A stretch of 64,000 bases of DNA from RYN-230 sp963770535. GTDB taxonomy: Bacteria > Actinomycetota > Actinomycetes > Streptosporangiales > Streptosporangiaceae. The notes under the pieces are model-generated. The model made no database searches. It was not told the origin of the DNA and saw only the letters and a program-made list of their open reading frames with translations. The stretch covers positions 1 to 64,000 of the forward strand of contig CAVYPZ010000006.1 of NCBI GenBank assembly GCA_963770535.1, written 5' to 3'. Position 1 is the first letter of the stretch. Each line of letters begins with the position of its first letter. A program made the position numbers and the translations under genes. Positions 1 to 9,155 of this stretch are shown in pieces.

Positions 1-201
1 ATGGAAACGGGGATGGACCGGTGTTCATGTCTGGCCGTGAGCCGGGCTTTAACGGCAGGCCAGGACTTCACCCGCAGATTAAGTGGGCGGCACCCACGCG
101 ACGTGGTTAGCGCGGCCAGCGGGGGTCTTGGCGGGCAATTACACCCAGTACGGGGACCGGGAAACGGCGGACCTGGAAACCGGGACCAGAGCCATATGGG
201 G

Positions 202-277
202 TGGAGCCGGTGACCAGGATCGAACTGGTGACCTGCCGTTTACAAGACGGCTGCTCTGCCAACTGAGCTACACCGGC
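202..277 (-). tRNA. tRNA-Thr (anticodon TGT)
   Basis: On the minus strand the 7-bp acceptor stem GCCGGTG pairs with CACCGGC. A D-arm with AGCTCAGTTGGCAGAG, an anticodon stem-loop GCCGT-CTTGTAA-ACGGC and a T-arm with GGTTCGATCC-type sequence (GTTCGATCC) follow. The loop centre reads TGT, which decodes ACA (Thr). The discriminator base is T and CCA is encoded at 202-204. Positions 1-201 downstream of it hold no gene I can support. Confidence 0.95.
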
Positions 278-462
278 GGTGACTTGCTGCTGCATGCTAC
301 TCGACCCCGGCTGAGGCGGCATCGGGCTCCAGGCCCGCCATCCGGCCAAACTGCCGGGAACGTGAATTCCTGACTGCCAGAGGCGAGCAATCCGCGAATC
401 TTCGCCCCGCCGGGGGGAACCAAAACTTCGGTTAACGACGTACTATCCGGCTAACGCGGTCG

Positions 463-478
463 CAAGGTCACAAGGTCA
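463..478 (+). repeat. tandem 8-bp repeat upstream of PucR gene
   Basis: CAAGGTCA occurs twice head-to-tail (463-470, 471-478) directly in front of the ribosome binding site AAGGGG (481-486) of the PucR-type gene. It could be an operator or simply a short duplication. The rest of 278-494 holds the putative promoter region of that gene, with no clear -35/-10. Confidence 0.4.
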
Positions 479-494
479 CAAAGGGGTGGGGCGG

Positions 495-2890
495 ATGACC
501 GGACCCGTGCCCAGCGGTATCGGCGAGATCGGCCTGCTGCCCGGCAGCCAGTCTGCGCGTTCTACCGCGGTGACACCGATCGCGACCGGCTGCTCAGCGG
601 TTACCTCGGCGCGGGGCTCAGCGCCGGGGACAAGTGCGTCTGCGTGGTGGACTCCGCGGACACCGCGGAGCGGCTGGGATCGCTGCCCGGGGCCTGCGGC
701 GAGCCCGGGCCCTATACCGGCCAGCTGGACATCCACCTGCCCGAATCGACCTACCTGGCCGGCGGGGAGTTCACCACCGGGGACATGCTCACGTTCTGGA
801 CCGAGAGCATGGTCAAGGCGGAGGTCGAGGGGTACTCGTTCTGCCGCCTGGTCGGCGAGATGACCTGGGCGCTGCGCGACGCGCCCGGGGTCGAGCACCT
901 GGTCAGCTACGAGTCGGAGCTGAACCGGGTCACCTCCAGCTACCCGGTCGTCGTGCTGTGCCTGTACGACCTGGACCGCTTCAGCGGCGAGGTCGTGGTC
1001 AACATCGTCAAGACCCATCCGCAGGTGCTGGTCCAGGGCATCCTCGTGGAGAACCCGTACTACGTCGGGCCGGACGAGTTCCTCAGGTCCGCGGAGCGAG
1101 CCGGACCCGGTGCCCGCGAGCCCCCGGTCGGCGAGCGCCTGACCGGCCGCGATGACCGCCGAGCAGACGAGGAGGAAAGCGGGCCCCGGGACACCGCGGC
1201 CGTGGTGCGGCTTCCCCGGCGGCCAGGCCGGGCGGATGACGCCGACCTGCGCGAGCGGCTGGGCGAGTTCCGGGCCCTGCTGGTGATCTCGCTGCTGATG
1301 ACCGAGTCGGTCAACGAGGAGCAGATCCTGGAGCTGGCCGCGTCGAGCGCCCCCGGGCTGGGCCCCTGGCGGATCGAGGGGTACGGGTTCACCGACGGCC
1401 AGTGGCGTCCCGGTCCGGGGCAGCCCGCGGCCGCACCCCCCGGCCTGACCGGGCAGCTGGCCGCGCTGGGCAGCGCGGGCGGGCCGGTGGACCTGCCCGG
1501 CCGCCCCTGGGCGTGGGCCTACCCGCTGCGCGGCGTCGGCGGCCTGCTCGGCCACCTGGTCGCCTCCTGCGGCGAGGAGCCCTCCGCCGAGCAGCGGTTC
1601 ATGGTCCAGGTCATCGCCCAGCAGACCGGGGTGGCCGTGTCCAACGCGCGGCTGCACGCCCGCGAGCGCGCCACCGCGGCCGAGCTGGCCGCCACCAACG
1701 AGGCGCTCGCGGAGACCGTCACCACCCTGCAGCGCAGCATGGACATCCACCAGCGGCTCACCCGGGTGGCGGTCTCCGGGGAAGGCCAGCCGGGCATCGC
1801 CAAGGCCCTGCACGAGCTGACCGGGATGCCGGTCGCCATCGAGGACCGCTACGGCAACCTGACCGCCTGGGCCGGGCCGGGCCAGCCAGACCCGTACCCG
1901 AAGGAGTCCTTCGCCAAGCGCGAGCACCTGCTCCGCCGGCTGATGCGGGCCGGCTCACCGACCCGGGACGGGGAGCGGCTGATCCTGCTCGCCTCGCCGC
2001 GCACCGACGTCATGGGCGTGCTGGCCCTGATCGACCCGCAGCGGCGCGCGGACCACGCCGACCTGGTGGCCCTGGAGCACGGCGCGACCGTGCTGTCCAT
2101 GGAGCTGGCCCGGCTGCGCGGCATCGCCGACGCGGAACTGCGGCTGCGCCGTGACCTGGTCCACGACCTGCTGGCCGGGACCGACGACGAGAGCGCGCTG
2201 ACCCGGGCCGAGGCGCTGGACTACGACCTGCGGCGGCCGCACCGGGTCGTGATCGTCGAGGGCAAGGGCCGGGCCCGGGCCCACGACGCGCTGCTCAGCG
2301 CGGTCCGGCGGGCCATGCGCCAGGCCCGGCAGGAGGGGCTGTTCGAGACCTGGTCCGGCAACGTCGCGGTGATCACCGCGGGGCAGACCGACTGGGAGCA
2401 GCTGCGCCGCGCGATCATGTCCGACCTCGGCGGCCAGGTCTGCGTGGGGGTGGGCGGCGCCGCGGCCCGGCCGTCGGAGCTGACCCGCTCCCTGCGCGAG
2501 GCGGGCCTCGCGCTGCGGCTGCAGAAGACACTGCTGCCCGGCAACAGCGCCTGCGAGTACCCCAAGCTCGGCATCTTCCGGATGCTGGCTGCCATCCCGG
2601 ACCTCACCGACGTGGACTCGTTCGTCCGGGAGTGGCTCGGCAGCCTGCTCGACTACGACGCCCGCCGCAAGGCGGAACTGGTGCACACGCTCACCCAGTA
2701 CCTGGAGCACGGCGGCAACTACGACGCGACCGCCGCCGAGCTGTCCGTGCACAAGAGCACGCTGAAGTACCGGCTGCAGCGGATCCGCGAGCTCACCGGC
2801 CTGGAGCTGAACGACCCCGACGTGCACTTCAACCTGCAGCTCGCCACCCGGGCCTGGGGGACGCTGCAGGCCCTGCGCGACGAGCGCTGA
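495..2890 (+). CDS. MEDS-domain PucR family transcriptional regulator, frameshifted near its start
   Basis: PucR-type activator/repressor with an N-terminal MEDS sensory domain (roughly residues 15-190), a central GAF-like region and a C-terminal PucR helix-turn-helix (last about 70 residues, containing STLKYRLQRIRELTG). ATG 495 follows AAGGGG at 481-486. The reading frame from 495 gives GEIGLLPGS, then breaks at about 550/551. The continuation VCAFYRGDTDRDRLL is in another frame, and that segment is the start of the MEDS motif seen intact in the gene at 12462. One missing base (CA-GTC for CAG GTC or CAC GTC) restores a 798-residue protein. Without it the first usable start is GTG 644, inside the domain. 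MEDS domains are thought to sense small hydrocarbon derivatives, which fits the CoM/epoxide genes downstream. It may be a real pseudogene or a sequencing indel. Confidence 0.85.
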
Positions 2891-3027
2891 GCCCCGCCGG
2901 GACCTCTGACCCCCAAAGGGCGACGTCCGGGCCGTTCTTCGTCCCCCGGTGACCTGCCCCGCCCGCAGCGGGCTGGCGATGCTGAACAGGCAGCCACCGG
3001 CAGCCAATGACGGGCGAGGGGTCACCG

Positions 3028-4686
3028 ATGATCGACGTACGCAACCCGGCCGACGGATTCAGGTCACTGCGGGCGCGGATCGCCGCGCTCGGGACGCTCG
3101 GCGAGCGTGACCGCGGCGCGGACGGCGCCCCGCTGACCGTGGGCGAGTGGGCGCTGCTGATCGACGACATCGTGGACCACCCGGCAGACAACACCGAGGG
3201 CCTGTGGAACGTCGCCGGCCCGGACGAGGACGACCGCGAGTACGACGCGATCTTCGTGGGCGGCGGGGCGAGCGGCCGGTTCGGCTCGGCCTTCCTGAAG
3301 GCCCGGGGCGGCCGGCAGCTCACCATCGACGCGTGGCCCTTCCTGGGCGGCTCCTGCCCGCACCAGGCCTGCGTGCCGCATCACCTGTTCTCCGAGGCCG
3401 CCCGGGAGATGGACCTGGCCCGGCACATGGCCGGACGCCTGTGGTACCCGCAGTTCGACGAGAAGCGGGCCAGCATCCAGGAGATCGTCGACCTGTTCAA
3501 GGCCGGCCGGATGTACCCGCACGCCATCATGAACTGGCAGTCCAAAGAGCAGCTGGACATGGAGTTCATCCTGAACACCCCGGCGACGATCATCGACTCC
3601 CGCACGGTCGAGGTGGAGGGGCGGCGGTTCTCCGCGCGCAACCTGGTGCTGTGCACCGGCGCGCGGACCCGGTACCCGGACATCCCCGGGATCGCCACCA
3701 AGGGCGTGTACGACTTCGCCACGCTGATCGAGGACCTGGACTACGAGCCGAACCGCTGCGTGATCATCGGCGGGTCCAAGGTGGCCCTGGAGTACGGGTC
3801 GTTCTTCCAGGCCACCGGGTGCCAGACCACGATCCTGACCCGCAGCCCGCTGATGGAGACGGCCAGCCTGCACCACGTGGACGCGGGGCTGCGCGAGTAC
3901 GTGGTGGCGATGATGGCCGACCGGGGCATCGAGATCATCGAGGGCGCGGAACCGCTCGAGGTGCTCGGCAACGGCAAGGTCACCGGGGTGCGCTACCGCG
4001 ACCCGGGCGGCGAGGTCCGGCAGATCGACACCGACTTCGTGTTCGTCGGCACCGGGGAGCGGCCCGACCTGTCCATGTACGCGCCGCTGGGGCTGGCCAC
4101 CGACGAGCGCGGGTTCGTGATCGCGGACACCCACATGCGGACCTCGGTCCCGGGGGTGTACGCGGCCGGCGACCTGGTCGGGCCGCCGATGGAGATGTTC
4201 AAGGCCCGCAAGTGCGGGGTCGGCGCGGCCCGCAACATCATGGGCGAGGACTACGAGTTCGACTTCACCGAGTACCCGGACTTCCTGCACACCACCTACG
4301 AGGTGACCTGGTGCGGCCTGTCCGAGGCGGAAGCAAAGCAGAAGTACCGGAACGTGATCAAGATCCAGATGCCGCCGGACGACGCGGACCCCGAGACGTT
4401 CGCGCTCCCGGCCGCGGAGGGGTCGATGCTGTACGCGTTCACCCGGCCGGTCCTGTCCGGCTGGCTCAAGCTCGTCATCGACGCGGACAGCCGCAAGGTC
4501 CTCGGCGCGCATCATGTCGGCTACGGGGCCAAGGACGCGTTCCAGTACATCGACTACCTGATCCGCCGGCCTGAGGGCTTCACCATGGACGAGATGGCCG
4601 AGCTGAACGAGCTGTTCCTCAACCCGGAGCATTTCATCCAGCTGTGCCGGCTGCGGGCGGGCCAGCTGAATCCGGTGAACCTATGA
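3028..4686 (+). CDS. xecC: 2-oxopropyl-CoM reductase (carboxylating)-like flavoprotein
   Basis: FAD/NAD(P)H disulfide oxidoreductase of 552 residues. In the known enzyme (2-KPCC of Xanthobacter) the disulfide attacks 2-oxopropyl-CoM, CoM is released and the enolate is carboxylated to acetoacetate. Here the redox pair is C110 and C115 in GGSCPHQACVPHHLF, which matches the 2-KPCC C-P-H-N-A-C site. The usual His-Glu pair of the family is replaced by F530 and H535 (FLNPEHFIQL). In 2-KPCC these are Phe501 and His506, with the same distance to the C-terminus. The N-terminal FAD motif is GGGASG (78-83); a second NAD motif is IGGSKVALEYG. ATG 3028 follows GAGGGG; ATG 3007 is possible. It overlaps the next gene by ATGA. 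The substrate chain length is not known. Confidence 0.9.
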   Translation: MIDVRNPADGFRSLRARIAALGTLGERDRGADGAPLTVGEWALLIDDIVDHPADNTEGLWNVAGPDEDDREYDAIFVGGGASGRFGSAFLKARGGRQLTIDAWPFLGGSCPHQACVPHHLFSEAAREMDLARHMAGRLWYPQFDEKRASIQEIVDLFKAGRMYPHAIMNWQSKEQLDMEFILNTPATIIDSRTVEVEGRRFSARNLVLCTGARTRYPDIPGIATKGVYDFATLIEDLDYEPNRCVIIGGSKVALEYGSFFQATGCQTTILTRSPLMETASLHHVDAGLREYVVAMMADRGIEIIEGAEPLEVLGNGKVTGVRYRDPGGEVRQIDTDFVFVGTGERPDLSMYAPLGLATDERGFVIADTHMRTSVPGVYAAGDLVGPPMEMFKARKCGVGAARNIMGEDYEFDFTEYPDFLHTTYEVTWCGLSEAEAKQKYRNVIKIQMPPDDADPETFALPAAEGSMLYAFTRPVLSGWLKLVIDADSRKVLGAHHVGYGAKDAFQYIDYLIRRPEGFTMDEMAELNELFLNPEHFIQLCRLRAGQLNPVNL

Positions 4687-5411
4687 GCAACCCCCGGGTG
4701 GCCGTGGTCACCGGCGGCGCGTCCGGGATCGGGCTGGCCACCTGCGGGCGGCTGTCCGCCGAGGGCTTCGCGGTCGCCGCGCTGGACATGAAGCCGGACG
4801 GCGCGGCCGGCGCGGCCGCGCTGACGCTGCCGTGCGACGTGACCGGCGAGGACGACGTCAGCCGGGCCATGGCCGGGGTCGCGGAACGGCTCGGCCCCAT
4901 CGACGTGCTGGTCAACAACGCCGGGATCACCGGTTCGCAGGCCGCGGCCCGCTGCCATGAGACCCCGGTGGCGGAGTGGGACCGGGTCCAGGCGGTCAAC
5001 GTCCGGGGCCCGTTCCTGTGCAGCCGCGCGGTGCTGCCATCCATGATCGCCCGCGGGTCCGGGCACATCATCACGATCGCGTCGATCGCCGGCCTGGTCG
5101 CGTTCCCGGGCCGGTGCGCGTACACCGCCTCCAAGGGCGCGGCGCTGATGCTCACCCGGTCGATCGCGGTGGACTACGCGGCCGCGGGGATCCGGGCCAA
5201 CGCCATCTGCCCGGGCATGGTCTACACCCCGATGACGAGCTGGCGGCTGGACCAGCCGGACCTGCGGGCCGCGGTGGAGGAGCGGATCCCGGCGGGGAGG
5301 GTGGCCGAGCCCGCGGAGATCGCGGACGCGGTCGCGCTGCTGGCCTCCGGCCGGCTGGGCTACATGACCGGCCACCCGCTGGTCCTGGACGGCGGGATGT
5401 CAGCGCTCTAG
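4683..5411 (+). CDS. xecD: R-2-hydroxypropyl-CoM dehydrogenase-like SDR
   Basis: Classical short-chain dehydrogenase, 242 residues, expected to oxidise an (R)-hydroxyalkyl-CoM to the ketone that feeds the upstream flavoprotein. The cofactor motif is GGASGIG (11-17) and the triad is S134, Y147, K151. R144 (GRCAYT) and R188 (MTSWRLDQPDLR) occupy the positions of Arg152 and Arg196, which bind the CoM sulfonate in Xanthobacter R-HPCDH. All five residues sit at a constant offset of 8 from the published numbering (S142, Y155, K159, R152, R196, recalled from the literature). Its start overlaps the stop of the previous gene (ATGA), so the two are translationally coupled. Confidence 0.88.
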   Translation: MSNPRVAVVTGGASGIGLATCGRLSAEGFAVAALDMKPDGAAGAAALTLPCDVTGEDDVSRAMAGVAERLGPIDVLVNNAGITGSQAAARCHETPVAEWDRVQAVNVRGPFLCSRAVLPSMIARGSGHIITIASIAGLVAFPGRCAYTASKGAALMLTRSIAVDYAAAGIRANAICPGMVYTPMTSWRLDQPDLRAAVEERIPAGRVAEPAEIADAVALLASGRLGYMTGHPLVLDGGMSAL

Positions 5412-5463
5412 GTGAGGGCTGCACGGCGGATGGTTTTCGTTGCGGAGAAGAAGGCGGGGCGCG

Positions 5464-6237
5464 ATGACGGGCAAGCTGGCCGGCAAGACAGCCGTGGTGA
5501 CGGGGGCGGGTTCGGGCATCGGCCGGGCCGCCGCTGCCCTGTTCGCGCGGGAGGGGGCGGCGGTGGCGGTGGTGGACCTCAACGCCGACGCGGCCAAGGA
5601 CGCGGCGGAGCAGATCGCCGCCTCCGGCGGCACGGCGCTCGCCGTCGCGGCCAACGTCGCCGACCGGCTGCAGGTCACCAGCGCTTTCGAGCAGATCCGC
5701 AACGAATACCGCCGCGTGGACATCCTGTACAACAACGCTGGCGTGAACAGCAGCGGGTCGGTCGTCAACGCCACGGAAGACGACTGGGACCGGAGCTTCG
5801 CGGTCAACGCCAAGGGCACGTTCCTGTGCTCCCAGGCCGCCGCGCCGTCCATGATGGCCTCGGGCGGGGGGTCGATCATCAACCAGGGCTCGGTCGCCGC
5901 CCTCGTCGGCATCGCGAACTTCGCCTCCTACTGCGCCTCCAAGGGCGCCGTGGTCGCGCTGACCCGGTCCATGTCCGTGGACCTGGCCCCGCGCGGGGTG
6001 CGGGTCAACGTGATCTGCCCCGGCACGGTGTACACGCCGCTGATGGAGCCGATGCTGCGGGCCCGGGGCGGCGGGGACATGGAAGCGGGGCTGGCCCTGA
6101 CCGTGGCCAAGTACCCGATCGGGCGGCTCGGCACGCCGGAGGAGATCGCCGCGGTCGCGCTGTTCCTGGCCAGCGACGACTCCTCGTTCCTGACCGGCTC
6201 GGTGATCACCGCCGACGGCGGCATGACCTCCCAGTGA
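5464..6237 (+). CDS. xecE: S-2-hydroxypropyl-CoM dehydrogenase-like SDR
   Basis: Second SDR of the operon, 257 residues, 52 nt after the first. Cofactor motif GAGSGIG (14-20); triad S143, Y156, K160, the same numbers I recall for S-HPCDH. Basic residues R199, R201 and K216 lie in the substrate loop, where S-HPCDH uses Arg211 and Lys214 for the sulfonate; I cannot align them exactly. Pairing of R- and S-specific dehydrogenases beside the carboxylase is the known layout for processing both epoxide enantiomers. The start ATG 5464 gives the normal SDR N-terminus. A general SDR role is possible, but context favours the CoM pathway. Confidence 0.8.
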   Translation: MTGKLAGKTAVVTGAGSGIGRAAAALFAREGAAVAVVDLNADAAKDAAEQIAASGGTALAVAANVADRLQVTSAFEQIRNEYRRVDILYNNAGVNSSGSVVNATEDDWDRSFAVNAKGTFLCSQAAAPSMMASGGGSIINQGSVAALVGIANFASYCASKGAVVALTRSMSVDLAPRGVRVNVICPGTVYTPLMEPMLRARGGGDMEAGLALTVAKYPIGRLGTPEEIAAVALFLASDDSSFLTGSVITADGGMTSQ

Positions 6238-6242
6238 GGCCA

Positions 6243-6263
6243 CCCTGTCCTGGCAGGACAGGG
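6243..6263. promoter_or_regulatory. 21-bp inverted repeat, candidate operator (or terminator)
   Basis: Two 9-bp arms (CCCTGTCCT / AGGACAGGG) around GGC, 6 nt after the SDR stop and 91 nt before the next PucR gene. The core TGTCCTGGCAGGACA recurs in weaker form at 8128-8140, 16723-16769 and 44691-44705 in front of other genes of the cluster. That argues for a shared regulator site. No T-run follows, so a classical terminator is less likely. Confidence 0.55.
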
Positions 6264-6353
6264 TCCGGGGCGGAGTTTGCCCCCGGGCTCGGTTAGTTCT
6301 GGCACCGAGAAGATCTACGCTCCGGGTGAGCTGATCCACGGGGCGGTGGAAGC

Positions 6354-8081
6354 GTGGGCGCAGTTGAGTCACCGGCTAAGTCACCTGCTGGCGCGTTGCC
6401 CCTGGGGGCGCATCGCGACGAGCTGAGCCTGCTCCGGGGGCAGCTGACCAACCTGCGGGCCCTCCTGGTGCTGTCGATCCTGATGACCGAGAGCGCGGAC
6501 GAGCAGCAGATCCTGCGGCTCGCCACGTCGGCGGCCGCCTCGCTGGGCGGCTGGCAGATCGCGGGCTTCCTGATCGGCGACGCTTGGCTGGCGGGCGGCC
6601 GCCACTGCGGCACCCCCCGGCCTGAGCTGGCTGCCGAGCTGCGTGCCCTGCCCGAGACCGGCGGCCCGGTGACCGGCCTGGACGCCGGGTGGGCCTGGGC
6701 GTACCCGTTGCGGAGCATCGGGGGACGGCTCGGCTACCTGATCGTGCACGCCGCCCGCGAGCCCGCGGTCGAGGAGCAGTTCCTGGCCCAGGTGCTGGCC
6801 CAGCAGACGGGCGTGGCGGTGTCCAACGCCCAGCTGCACGGGCGGGAGCGGGACACCGCGGAGCAGCTGGCCGCCACGAACACCGCACTCGAGGAGACGG
6901 TGGCCACGCTGCGCCACGGGATGGCCATCCACGAGCGGCTCACCCGGGTCGCGGCGGCCGGCGAGGGCGCCGCCGGGATCGCCGAGGCCCTGCACGACCT
7001 GACCGGGTTCGCGGTCGCGGCCGAGGACCGCTACGGCAACCTGTCCGCCTGGTCCGGGCCGGGCCGGCCCAGCCGGTACCCGAAACCCCCGGCCTACGAG
7101 CGCGAGCAGCTGCTGCGCCGGCTGATGACCGCAGGCCGGTCGGTCCGCGACGGTGACCGGGTCGTCGCGCTGGCCTCGCCGCGGCCCGGGGTGGTCGGGC
7201 TGCTCGCGCTGATGGATCCCGGCTGCCGGGCGGGAACCACGGACGTGATGGCCCTGGAGCACGGCGCCACCGTCCTGGCCGTCGAGCTGGCCCGGCTGCG
7301 CGGGATGGCCGACACCGAGCTGCGGGTGCGCCGGGAACTGGTCCAGGACCTGCTCACCGGCACCGACGACGAGAGCGCCTACCGGCGGGCCGAGGCGCTG
7401 GGCTACGACCTGGGCCGGCCTCACCAGGTCGCGGTGCTCGAGGTGGCTGAGAGCTCGCCGGCCCAGGAGGAGGTGCTGCACGTCACCCGCCGGGTGCTGC
7501 GCCATCAGCAGCTGCCCGGCCTGCTGGGCAGCATGACCGGCACGGTCGTCATCGTGGCCCCGGCCGGCGGCTGCGGCTGGGAGGAGCTGCGGGCCGGCGT
7601 CGCGGCCGAGCTGGGTGGCAGCCGCTGCCGCATGGGCGTCGGGGACGCCTACCCGCGGCCGTCCGAGCTGTCCCGCTCGCTGCGCGAGGCCCGGCTCGCG
7701 CTGCGGATGCAGAAGGCGTCCGCCTCGGCCGAGCGGACCTCGGTGTTCGCCGACCTGGACGTGCTCCGGATGCTGGCCGCGGTGGACGACCTGACCGACG
7801 TGGAGGCGTTCGTCCGCAAATGGCTCGGCACACTGGCGGGCTACGACGAGCGCAAGCACACCGAACTGGTCAAGACGCTGATCCAGTACCTCCAGCACGG
7901 CGGCGGATACGAGGCCACCTCGCGGGCACTGTCGGTGCACCGCAGCACGCTGAAGTACCGGCTGCAGCGGATCCGCGAGCTGACCGGGTTCGACCTGGGT
8001 AATCCCGAGACGCACTTCAATCTGCAGCTCGCGGCGAAGGCACACGTGACCCTGCAGGCCCTGCGCGGCGACGGGACCTGA
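6354..8081 (+). CDS. PucR family transcriptional regulator
   Basis: 575-residue regulator closely similar to the C-terminal two-thirds of the PucR protein at 495-2890 but without a MEDS domain. Both share the stretches LLMTES/ILMTES, AWAYPLR, FMVQVIAQQTGVAVSN-like and the C-terminal helix-turn-helix (STLKYRLQRIRELTG). The central part looks GAF-like, so it should bind a small ligand. GTG 6354 is the first good start after the 6243 palindrome, and the ribosome site is weak. The gene sits between the reductase/SDR operon and the E1 alpha/beta operon. It probably regulates one or both. A half-copy of the operator core (TTCTGGCACC) lies at about 6297. Confidence 0.88.
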   Translation: MGAVESPAKSPAGALPLGAHRDELSLLRGQLTNLRALLVLSILMTESADEQQILRLATSAAASLGGWQIAGFLIGDAWLAGGRHCGTPRPELAAELRALPETGGPVTGLDAGWAWAYPLRSIGGRLGYLIVHAAREPAVEEQFLAQVLAQQTGVAVSNAQLHGRERDTAEQLAATNTALEETVATLRHGMAIHERLTRVAAAGEGAAGIAEALHDLTGFAVAAEDRYGNLSAWSGPGRPSRYPKPPAYEREQLLRRLMTAGRSVRDGDRVVALASPRPGVVGLLALMDPGCRAGTTDVMALEHGATVLAVELARLRGMADTELRVRRELVQDLLTGTDDESAYRRAEALGYDLGRPHQVAVLEVAESSPAQEEVLHVTRRVLRHQQLPGLLGSMTGTVVIVAPAGGCGWEELRAGVAAELGGSRCRMGVGDAYPRPSELSRSLREARLALRMQKASASAERTSVFADLDVLRMLAAVDDLTDVEAFVRKWLGTLAGYDERKHTELVKTLIQYLQHGGGYEATSRALSVHRSTLKYRLQRIRELTGFDLGNPETHFNLQLAAKAHVTLQALRGDGT

Positions 8082-8127
8082 ACCACGGCGATCTGGGCCT
8101 GGGCGTCGCAGGAACGGCGCTCAGTTG

Positions 8128-8140
8128 GTCCGGCCAGGAC
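8128..8140. promoter_or_regulatory. operator-like motif upstream of E1 alpha gene
   Basis: GTCCGGCCAGGAC matches 11 of 13 bases of the core GTCCTGGCAGGAC at 6247-6259, with the same GTCC-N5-GGAC spacing. It lies 37 nt in front of the ATG at 8178. Confidence 0.4.
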
Positions 8141-8177
8141 GAGGCTGCGTGCGCGGCGCCACCGTAGCGTCCTGCTC

Positions 8178-9155
8178 ATGGGTGGCTCGGATGACCTGGA
8201 GCTCTTCGCGCAGATGTGTTTCCTGCGCCATTTCGAGGAGCGGGCCGACCTGCTCTACCGGCGGGGCCTGATTCACGGCCCGGTGCATCTGGGGCTCGGC
8301 CACGAGGCGGTGGCGGTCGGCGCCGCGTCCGTGCTCCGCCCGGACGACTACTCGCTGGGCACCTACCGGGGGCACGCGCACGCGCTGGCCCGCGGCGCCC
8401 CGGCTGACGCGGTGCTGGCCGAACTGCTCGGCCGTGAGGGCGGGATCTGCGGGGGCAAGGGCGGGTCCATGCACATCACCAGCGTGGAGCACGGCTACTA
8501 CGGCTCCTATGCGATCGTCGGCGCGCACCTGCCCATCGCCTGCGGGCTGGCGTGGGCCTCGACGATCCAGCGCACCGGGCAGGTCACCGTGTGCTTCTTC
8601 GGCGACGGCGCGACCAACATCGGCGCGTTCCACGAGGCGGTCAACCTGGCCGCGGTGTGGCGGCTGCCGGTCGTGTTCGTGTGCGAGAACAACTGGTACA
8701 TGGAGTACACCCCGATCAGGGAGGTGATCCCGGTCGCGCTGCCCGCCGCCGACCGGGCCGCCGCCTACGGGCTGGACCGGATCGTGGTGGACGGGAACGA
8801 CGTCACCGCCGTCCGGCAGGTGGTCGGCGACGCGGTCCGCGCGGCCCGGGACGGGCAGGGCCCGAGCCTGGTCGAGGCGCAGACCTACCGGCTCAAGGGA
8901 CACTCGGCCGCTGATGGCGGCGCGTACCGGCCGGCCGGGGAAGTCGCGCGGTGGCGTGAGCGGGACCCGCTGCTGCGCACCCGGGCCGTGCTGGCCGCCG
9001 CGGGCACGGCCCCGGAGAAGCTGGACGAGATCGACGCGCGGATCAAGGCCGAACTGGCCGAGCTGGCCGGGCAGATTCTGGCCCGGCCCGCTCCCGACCC
9101 CGCCGGGGCCTGGACCGACGTGTGGAGCGATGGGAGCTGGCAGTGGCGGAACTGA
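8178..9155 (+). CDS. TPP-dependent dehydrogenase E1 component, alpha subunit
   Basis: 325 residues of the AcoA/PdhA type. The thiamine pyrophosphate motif is complete: GDG at 142-144 and NN at 171-172, with exactly 26 residues between. The GGKGGSMHI region and LKGHSAADGGAYR are also typical. The family decarboxylates 2-oxo acids or cleaves acetoin and passes the acyl group to a lipoyl E2. No E2 or E3 gene is in this window. The flavoprotein at 3028 is of the same fold as E3 but has the carboxylase active site. The partner beta gene overlaps its 3' end. Position inside the CoM cluster suggests a role with a pathway intermediate, but the substrate is unknown. Confidence 0.88.
   Translation: MGGSDDLELFAQMCFLRHFEERADLLYRRGLIHGPVHLGLGHEAVAVGAASVLRPDDYSLGTYRGHAHALARGAPADAVLAELLGREGGICGGKGGSMHITSVEHGYYGSYAIVGAHLPIACGLAWASTIQRTGQVTVCFFGDGATNIGAFHEAVNLAAVWRLPVVFVCENNWYMEYTPIREVIPVALPAADRAAAYGLDRIVVDGNDVTAVRQVVGDAVRAARDGQGPSLVEAQTYRLKGHSAADGGAYRPAGEVARWRERDPLLRTRAVLAAAGTAPEKLDEIDARIKAELAELAGQILARPAPDPAGAWTDVWSDGSWQWRN

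Noticed and set aside
476..8045. Long open frames on the minus strand opposite the PucR, reductase and SDR genes
   Set aside because: They are rich in Arg, Gly, Pro and Val with no domains, lack ribosome sites and mirror the third-position GC bias of the plus-strand genes.
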